64,000 bases of DNA from Segniliparus sp051660745 (GTDB taxonomy: Bacteria > Actinomycetota > Actinomycetes > Mycobacteriales > Mycobacteriaceae). Below the pieces are notes generated by a model. It was given only the letters and a program-made list of their open reading frames with translations, searched no databases and was not told the DNA's origin. The DNA lies in contig NZ_JBOFQF010000031.1 in assembly GCF_051660745.1 (NCBI RefSeq), positions 1-64,000 on the forward strand, in the 5' to 3' direction. Position numbers and translations under genes: made by a program. Below, piece after piece: positions 58,594-64,000 of the stretch (position 1 is the first letter of the stretch; every line of letters starts with the position of its first letter).

Positions 58594-59849
58594 GCCAGCC
58601 CTTCGTTCAACAAGGCCTCAGCCTGCACCGCTTCTTCCAAACCGTGCAGCTCATGGCCCATCCGGTCGCGTTTGGTCTGCAAGTAGCGCAAGTTCTCCGC
58701 GTTCGCCCGCATCGGCATCGGCACCCGGTCGTGGATCGTGAGCCCGTAGCCGTCCAAGCCGACCCGTTTGGCCGGGTTGTTCGTGAGCAGCCGCATCGAG
58801 CGGATGCCCAAGTCCACGAGGATCTGCGCCCCGACCCCGTAGTCGCGGGCGTCGGCGGGCAGGCCGAGCTGCAAGTTCGCGTCCACCGTGTCGGCGCCTT
58901 CGTCCTGCAGCTCGTACGCCCGGAGCTTCGCGAGCAGGCCGATGCCTCGGCCCTCGTGCCCGCGCATGTACAGCACAACGCCCCTGCCCTCTTTGGCGAC
59001 GATCTCCATCGCCGCGTCGAGCTGCGGGCCGCAGTCGCATCGCAAGCTGCCGAACACATCGCCGGTCAGACACTCCGAATGCACGCGGACCAGCACGTCC
59101 TCCCCGTCCGTGATGTCGCCGTAGACCATCGCCACATGCTCGGCCTCCTCGTACGCGCAGGAGTAGCCGAGCGCGCGGAACACCCCGTGCCGGGTCGGAA
59201 GCCTCGCCTCCGCCTCACGGCGCACATGCTTCTCGTAGCGCCTGCGGTAGCGGATCAAGTCCGCGATCGACACGCGGGCGAGGTCGTGCTCCTCGGCGAA
59301 GACCCTGAGCTCGTCGCCCTTGGCCATCTGCTCCTCGTCCTTGGTGCTCACGATCTCGCAGATCACCCCGGTGGGGCGCAGCCCGGCGAGCCTGGCAAGG
59401 TCCACGGCGGCCTCGGTGTGCCCCGGCCTGCGCAGCACGCCGCCCGGCTTCGCGCGCAGCGGCACCATATGCCCAGGCCTGGTGAGGTCGGAAGCATTCG
59501 TGCCAGGGTCGGCGAGGAGCCGGATCGTGTGGGCGCGGTCGCGAGCGGAAATGCCCGTCCCGATCCCCTCCTTCGCGTCCACGGTCACCGTGTAGGCCGT
59601 GCCCCGGCGGTCTTGGTTCACCCGGTACATCGGCGGGAGGTCGAGCCGGTCGCAGTCCTCTTCCTCCATCGGCACGCAGAGGTAGCCGGAGGTGTGGCGG
59701 ATCATGAACGCGACCAGCTCCGGGGTTGCTTTCTCGGCCGCGAACGTGAGGTCGCCCTCGTTCTCCCGGTCCTCGTCGTCCACCACCACGACCGCTTTGC
59801 CGTCGGCGATGTCTTTGATCGCCCGCTCGATGCTGTCGAAACCGCTCAT
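58590..59849 (-). CDS. ribBA: bifunctional DHBP synthase / GTP cyclohydrolase II
   Basis: A 419-residue protein. The N-terminal RibB domain (about 1-200) has VVVDDEDRENEGDL and MIRHTSGYLCVPM, and makes the four-carbon unit from ribulose-5-phosphate. The C-terminal RibA domain has HSECLTGDVFGSLRCDCGPQL (zinc cysteines) and opens the GTP ring. It overlaps ribE and ribH by 4 bp each, so the three are translationally coupled. Confidence 0.96.
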   Translation of the reverse strand: MSGFDSIERAIKDIADGKAVVVVDDEDRENEGDLTFAAEKATPELVAFMIRHTSGYLCVPMEEEDCDRLDLPPMYRVNQDRRGTAYTVTVDAKEGIGTGISARDRAHTIRLLADPGTNASDLTRPGHMVPLRAKPGGVLRRPGHTEAAVDLARLAGLRPTGVICEIVSTKDEEQMAKGDELRVFAEEHDLARVSIADLIRYRRRYEKHVRREAEARLPTRHGVFRALGYSCAYEEAEHVAMVYGDITDGEDVLVRVHSECLTGDVFGSLRCDCGPQLDAAMEIVAKEGRGVVLYMRGHEGRGIGLLAKLRAYELQDEGADTVDANLQLGLPADARDYGVGAQILVDLGIRSMRLLTNNPAKRVGLDGYGLTIHDRVPMPMRANAENLRYLQTKRDRMGHELHGLEEAVQAEALLNEGLA

Positions 59850-60472
59850 CGGTCCACCCCCGAGGTCAGCCTCTCCACATATTTCGCGATCACATCAACC
59901 TCCAGGTTCACCACGTCGCCGACTGCGTGACGACCGAGCGTGGTCGCCCGAAGTGTTTCGGGGATGAGCGACACTTCGAAGAACGCCACAGCGCCGTTCT
60001 CTGTTCCCGCCGCCTTGCCGACTGCGCTCACGGTGAGGGAAACCCCGTCCACCGTGATCGAACCTTTGTGGGCGACGTACTTCTCAAGGTCTTCGGGGAG
60101 GCTGATCCGCACCACGTCCCACGACTCCGCCTTGGTTTGGCCGAGCACTCGCCCGATGCCGTCCACATGGCCTTGGACGAGGTGTCCGCCGAGCCGGGCG
60201 CCGAGGGCGAGGGCGCGCTCCAGGTGCACCAGCGAACCGGGCTCGAGCGCGCCGACGCTCGTGTGGCGAAGGGTCTCGCCCATCGCGTCCACCACGAACA
60301 CGCCTGGTTCGGGCTGGTCGATCACGGTGAGGCACACCCCGTTCACGGCGATGGAATCGCCATGGCGGGCGTCCTCGACCACGCGCTGCGCCTTGATGGC
60401 GAGCTGCGCCGAATCGCCGATCGGTTTGAGCCAGGCCACCTCGCCAAGCTCCTCAACGAGGCCGGTAAACAT
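59846..60472 (-). CDS. ribE: riboflavin synthase alpha subunit
   Basis: A 208-residue trimeric enzyme dismutating lumazine to riboflavin. Two lumazine-binding repeats: MFTGLVEELGEV with DSIAVNGVCLTV and GSLVHLERAL, then GGHLVQGHVDGIG with GSITVDGVSLTVSAV. Start ATG 60472, the family-standard MFTGLVEE. The upstream gene is a DUF222/HNH protein instead of ribD, so an unrelated gene splits the riboflavin operon. Confidence 0.95.
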   Translation of the reverse strand: MFTGLVEELGEVAWLKPIGDSAQLAIKAQRVVEDARHGDSIAVNGVCLTVIDQPEPGVFVVDAMGETLRHTSVGALEPGSLVHLERALALGARLGGHLVQGHVDGIGRVLGQTKAESWDVVRISLPEDLEKYVAHKGSITVDGVSLTVSAVGKAAGTENGAVAFFEVSLIPETLRATTLGRHAVGDVVNLEVDVIAKYVERLTSGVDR

Positions 60473-60531
60473 AAGAGCCACGATACCCTTCGAGAAAGAT
60501 CGGTCGAACCACGCCGCCGCGGACTGCCCGC

Positions 60532-61776
60532 TCAGCCGGGGATCATGGTGTGCCGCTGGCCGGTCGGGCTGGTCCAGTGGACGGTTCCGTCGGGTGATTG
60601 TTCGTCTCGCCAGTGGCCGTGTGTTTTGGCGCGATGGTGGTGTCTGCATAGACGTTTCAGGTTTTCGGGGATTGTTTGTCCGCCTGCTTGTGGATCCTCA
60701 TGGTCAAAGGGAATGGTGTGGTCGAGTTCTGTTCGGGCTCTTCGGTAGCAGCCGGGAAACCTGCAGTGCTGGTCGCGGGTGTTCACATGAACTTCGAGGC
60801 TCGGGGTGGGTTTGTACTGGTCGGGTGTGGTGGTGAAGCGGATGCGTTTGGCGGCTTTCGCGAGCATCCGCGCGAGGTCTGCGCCGATGGGCGCTCCGTC
60901 CAGGAGCGCGGGTGCGGCGTCGCCAGCCAGAAGCGTGGTCTCGGTGATGACGAGTTCGATGTTTTTGGCGTGCCGTGCTGGTCGTTGGGCCGCCTCGCAG
61001 GTGTCTCGTCCGCATTCGCAGACAAGTTGGTGCTCAGATCCGAGGATCGCGAGCGCGTCGCTGTGCCGGGTGAAGATGGGACGCGGATCCTGCGGGCAGA
61101 CCGTGCGGGCGATGGCGTCGAGTCTCTCGCGCAATTCGGCTGCGGCTTCCAGTGGCATGGTGCCGCGCAGGTCGGCCATGCCGTCACTGACCGGGGTGAT
61201 CGTGAACGATCGCGACTTGTGCGCCCGCTCCCGCCGCCGCTTGCACCAGTCCGGATCGAGCCGCAAGTACTGGGCCTCCATCAACTGCGAGATCTTCCCG
61301 TACGAGTGCGCCCGCCAGCGCGGGGCCTGCACGGCGAGCCACGCGTCCAACTCCTCCCGCCAACCCGAAGGAGCGAAACCCAGGTTCTCACCCACGAACC
61401 GAGCCGCCTTCGCAGTGACCTCGGCCGCCGCCAGTTTTGATCCCAGTTTCGGGTAGTTCACGGTCATGTCCTCCGCGAAGGAGAGCATCGCCTCCGCTCC
61501 CCGAGACGACACCCCCAACGCCGGACCGAGCTCAAGGAGGACAGCCTCACGAGTCGCGAAGGAGAAAATCCCCTTCCCAACAGCCTCCTCCACAATCTGC
61601 CGTTGGGCGATGTCATCCGCGATAGAGGCCACCATCGTCGCCTTGCACGACAGCAGCACCGCCTCCAAACGCTCCATCTCCACGAGCGCCGCGAACTTCG
61701 TCTTCACATCCGCGCAGGCCTCCGGCCGGAGATCCCTGAACAGATCCTCCGACACGATTCCCCTCGCATCATCCAT
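60532..61776 (-). CDS. DUF222/13E12-family protein with HNH nuclease domain
   Basis: A 414-residue protein. The long helical DUF222 domain (VKTKFAALVEMERLEAVLLS, ATREAVLLELGPALGVSSRGAEAML) is followed by a C-terminal HNH motif (DQHCRFPGCYRRARTELDHTIPF to LKRLCRHHHRAKTHGHW) with CxxxxC and H-H-H metal ligands. Known in mycobacteria as REP13E12, often mobile and repeated. It interrupts the rib genes between ribD and ribE, suggesting insertion. ATG 61776 is chosen; the frame is open further but AT-rich. Confidence 0.88.
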   Translation of the reverse strand: MDDARGIVSEDLFRDLRPEACADVKTKFAALVEMERLEAVLLSCKATMVASIADDIAQRQIVEEAVGKGIFSFATREAVLLELGPALGVSSRGAEAMLSFAEDMTVNYPKLGSKLAAAEVTAKAARFVGENLGFAPSGWREELDAWLAVQAPRWRAHSYGKISQLMEAQYLRLDPDWCKRRRERAHKSRSFTITPVSDGMADLRGTMPLEAAAELRERLDAIARTVCPQDPRPIFTRHSDALAILGSEHQLVCECGRDTCEAAQRPARHAKNIELVITETTLLAGDAAPALLDGAPIGADLARMLAKAAKRIRFTTTPDQYKPTPSLEVHVNTRDQHCRFPGCYRRARTELDHTIPFDHEDPQAGGQTIPENLKRLCRHHHRAKTHGHWRDEQSPDGTVHWTSPTGQRHTMIPG

Positions 61777-61834
61777 ACGTTCGATTCTACATGAAAACAC
61801 CAGGCAGGACAAGAGAAAAATAAGAAAAATACCG

Positions 61835-62863
61835 CTACGGCGCGTTGCGCGGGACCAAGCGCACCACGATGTCCTCGCCCGCCTGGCGCACATCCTCGAC
61901 CGTGAATCTCAGCGCGTCGGCGAGCGTCCCGATCCCCAAATCGCCGACGGCGGACGGGCCCGCACCGAGCAAGGCCGGCGCCACATGCGCCTGCACGAGG
62001 TCCACCAGCCCGGCTTTGAGGAACGCGGCCGCGAGCGTCGGCCCCCCTTCGAGCAGAACGTGGACCGCGTCGCCGAGCATCGCGAGCGCCTCGGCGGGGT
62101 CGTGGGTCTTCGCGAGGATCGTCGGAGCCGCGTCATCGAGCACCCTCGCCCCAGCAGACAGCTCGGAGCGCCCGACCACGACCCTCGTCGGCTGATGCGG
62201 CGCGAGAGAGCCGTCTGGCAGCCTCGCCGTGAGCCACGGGTCGTCCACAAGCGCCGTGCCTGTGCCCACGATGATCGCGTCGAGCTCGGCGCGCATCGCA
62301 TGGACGGACTCGCGGGCCTGCGGGCCGGTGATCCACTGGCTCGTGCCGTCCTTCGCGGCGATCCGCCCGTCCAGGGTCGCCGCGAATTTCCACGTCACAT
62401 GCGGCCTGCCGGTTCGTTGCCGATGCAGCCATTCCCGCAGCGGACCGGCGCTGACCTCGTCCGCCAACACCCCAGAGCGGACCCGGACGCCAGCCGCCTC
62501 CAGCGAGCCTGCGCCGCCCGAGGAACGCGGATTTGGATCGGGCGCCGCGTACACCACCTCGGCGATCCCCGACGCGATGAGCGCCCGCGCGCACGGCCCG
62601 GTGCGCCCGACGTGGTTGCAGGGCTCCAGCGTGACGTACGCCGTGGCGCCCCGCGCCCGGTCCCCCGCCTCGGCGAGCGCCACCACCTCGGCATGCGCCT
62701 GGCCCGGCGGCTGGGTCGCTCCGCGACCGACAACCTGCCCCTCCGGGCTCACCAAGATCGCCCCGACCGGAGGGTTCGGGCTGGTGCGCCCGCGAACCGC
62801 ATAGGAGGCCGCGACAGCCTGGCGCATGAACTCCTCGTCGACAGCGTCCGGGCGTTCAGGCAT
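61835..62863 (-). CDS. ribD: bifunctional riboflavin deaminase-reductase
   Basis: A 342-residue enzyme. The N-terminal deaminase has the zinc site QAHAEVVAL and PCNHVGRTGPC; the C-terminal reductase has TWKFAATLDGRIAAKDGTSQWITG and VLLEGGPTLAAAFL. ATG 62863 is supported by TATGCT (62870-62875, minus strand) lying 6 nt upstream, giving a leaderless transcript. It is divergent from the DUF952 gene. First gene of the rib cluster. Confidence 0.93.
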   Translation of the reverse strand: MPERPDAVDEEFMRQAVAASYAVRGRTSPNPPVGAILVSPEGQVVGRGATQPPGQAHAEVVALAEAGDRARGATAYVTLEPCNHVGRTGPCARALIASGIAEVVYAAPDPNPRSSGGAGSLEAAGVRVRSGVLADEVSAGPLREWLHRQRTGRPHVTWKFAATLDGRIAAKDGTSQWITGPQARESVHAMRAELDAIIVGTGTALVDDPWLTARLPDGSLAPHQPTRVVVGRSELSAGARVLDDAAPTILAKTHDPAEALAMLGDAVHVLLEGGPTLAAAFLKAGLVDLVQAHVAPALLGAGPSAVGDLGIGTLADALRFTVEDVRQAGEDIVVRLVPRNAP

Positions 62864-62897
62864 GGGCACAGCATAAGCGAGCCGGCATGCTTGAGAG

Positions 62898-63260
62898 ATG
62901 ACCGACGAACGAGCCGAGCACCTCGTCCACATCTGCGGCGAGGCCGAATGGCACGCCGCCCGCGAGAGCGCCGCCTATACCGCGCCGTCGCTCGACGAGG
63001 TCGGATTCATCCATCTCTCGGCCCCCGGGCAAGTCCACATCCCGGCGAATCTGTTCTACGCAGGCCGGGCGGACCTGGTGCTGCTGCGTGTGGACCCGGG
63101 CAAGGTCCCCGACCCGATCCGATGGGAGGAGGGAGTCCCTCCGTCCGCCGACGGATCGACATTCCCCCACCTCTACGGGCCGTTGCCGACTGCCGCCGTG
63201 ATCGCGGCCGAGCCATACCGGCCGGGGCCGGACGGCAGGTTCGAGCCGCTCACGCGTTGA
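62898..63260 (+). CDS. DUF952-family protein
   Basis: A 120-residue protein of the DUF952 (ART-like fold) family: HLVHICGEAEWHAARESAAYTAPSLDEVGFIHLSAPGQ, then FYAGRADLVLLRVDPGKV and FPHLYGPLPTAAVI. These proteins resemble small RNA 2'-phosphotransferase/ADP-ribose enzymes in fold, but no activity is established. It overlaps the rpe 3' end by 11 bp, convergent. Confidence 0.85.
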   Translation: MTDERAEHLVHICGEAEWHAARESAAYTAPSLDEVGFIHLSAPGQVHIPANLFYAGRADLVLLRVDPGKVPDPIRWEEGVPPSADGSTFPHLYGPLPTAAVIAAEPYRPGPDGRFEPLTR

Positions 63261-63918
63261 GCGCGGCCTGGCGCAACGCCTCGACGGCCCCAGCAGGGTC
63301 CTCCGCGCCGTACACGGCGGACCCGGCGACGAAACAGTCCACGCCCGCCTCGGCGGCCGCCTCGATCGTGCTCAGGTTGATCCCGCCGTCGATCTCGATG
63401 AGCACAGTGAGCTCGCCCCGGTCTTTGACCGCGCGCAGCTTGCGCACCTTGTCGAGCACCTCGGGCATGAACTTCTGGCCGCCGAAACCCGGCTCGACGC
63501 TCATGACGAGCACTGTGTCGAAACCGCGCAGCACTTCGAGGTACGGCTCAAGCGCCGTGCCCGGTTTGATGGCGAGGCCCGCGCCCGCCCCTGCCGCGCG
63601 TATATCCCTGGCCACGGCGAGCGGATCGTCCGTCGCCTCCGCGTGGAAAGTGACGTTCTTCGCGCCGATCTCCGCGTACTCCGGCGCCCAACGGGCCGGG
63701 TCCTCGATCATGAGGTGGCAGTCCAGCGGAATATCGGTGACTCTTTTGATGCTCGCCACCACAGGCACGCCGAGCGTGAGGTTCGGGACGAAATGGTTGT
63801 CCATCACATCGACGTGCAGCCAGTCCGCGCCATGCACGGCGGCGACGTCGCGGGCGAGGTTCGCGAAGTCGGCGGACAGGATGGACGGAGCGATCATGGG
63901 GGTTCTCTGCTGCGGCAC
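63250..63918 (-). CDS. rpe: ribulose-phosphate 3-epimerase
   Basis: A 222-residue TIM-barrel metalloenzyme of the pentose phosphate pathway: IAPSILSADFANLARDV, HVDVMDNHFVPNLTLG, LMIEDPARW, VMSVEPGFGGQKFMPEVL and IEIDGGINLSTIEAAAEAGVD. The GTG at 63918 and the ATG at 63897 are both possible. In mycobacteria rpe precedes ribD; here DUF952 lies between. The 82 bp beyond it (63919-64000) hold no recognisable feature; any upstream gene is outside the window. Confidence 0.96.
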   Translation of the reverse strand: MPQQRTPMIAPSILSADFANLARDVAAVHGADWLHVDVMDNHFVPNLTLGVPVVASIKRVTDIPLDCHLMIEDPARWAPEYAEIGAKNVTFHAEATDDPLAVARDIRAAGAGAGLAIKPGTALEPYLEVLRGFDTVLVMSVEPGFGGQKFMPEVLDKVRKLRAVKDRGELTVLIEIDGGINLSTIEAAAEAGVDCFVAGSAVYGAEDPAGAVEALRQAALNA

Positions 63919-64000
63919 CCAGCCAGTCTATAAACCGGCGAGATGATGCAGAATAGGAGCGTCCCCGCCCTCGTCCCTGTAAGGATCCCCGATGCCCTGT

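Noticed and set aside
61466..63946. 826-residue plus-strand frame opposite ribD and the HNH gene
   Set aside because: Antisense to clearly identified genes; composition typical of a high-GC shadow.

Overview
The window is high-GC actinobacterial DNA from a member of the Mycobacteriales. The mycolic-acid group is suggested by the mycobacterial-type gene content: the GatD/MurT peptidoglycan amidation pair, a limonene-epoxide-hydrolase-like protein, DUF5313 and DUF4349 proteins, a FurA regulator with a leaderless promoter, proteins with ESX-type helical N-termini carrying YxxxD signals, a 13E12/DUF222-HNH gene, and chorismate mutase next to pgi. The small, shuffled neighbourhoods would fit Segniliparus, but that genus name is a guess. 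No tRNA, rRNA, CRISPR array or replication origin was seen.

Region 1 (1-17.4 kb). A PIG-V-like mannosyltransferase faces lysC. Just upstream of lysC lies a broken copy of the lysC 5' end that carries a perfect Shine-Dalgarno. lysC and asd, normally adjacent in this order, are separated by about 11.6 kb of accessory DNA. This holds two calpain-like proteases (one with a Sec signal, one with an ESX-like N-terminus), an EphG-like protein, a LysR regulator, a helical small protein with a large low-complexity partner, a PGRP/amidase, an IS3 orfA relic and four small secreted proteins. Three of the promoters there share a roughly 69-bp upstream element. A DUF4349 lipoprotein and two membrane proteins follow asd.

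Region 2 (17.4-33.5 kb). furA-katA (oxidative stress), then a minus-strand set of cell-wall hydrolases that look like type VII secretion cargo, ohr, a SRPBCC protein, two SDR-type enzymes, an hsp20 gene behind an HspR (HAIR) operator, a secreted SGNH hydrolase, an NCS1 permease, and an operon of a 2-hydroxyacid dehydrogenase, a DHA2 efflux pump and a LigB-type dioxygenase.

Region 3 (33.5-53.5 kb). A BacA-like ABC transporter, chorismate mutase, pgi, a type B carboxylesterase, a formamidopyrimidine-DNA glycosylase, cysQ, a CtaG-like protein, a universal stress protein, gatD-murT, a 2-oxoglutarate dioxygenase with its TetR neighbour, a molybdopterin oxidoreductase, and leuA with a Leu-rich leader peptide and attenuator hairpin.

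Region 4 (53.5-64 kb). Three tandem HSL-type esterases, a tiny His-rich metal-binding protein, a nitroreductase, and the riboflavin cluster ribD-(DUF222/HNH)-ribE-ribBA-ribH-PH-domain protein, ending with DUF952 and rpe.

The most unusual signal is a dispersed element of about 93-105 bp in three copies (27517-27621, 44398-44502, 57999-58091) at gene 3' ends. Its two stems keep pairing through compensatory base changes while the loop length varies, as expected of a structured RNA or a mobile hairpin element. A second recurring theme is short duplication of gene ends (lysC 5' end; 3' ends of fpg, the NCS1 permease, the SGNH hydrolase and the universal stress gene).
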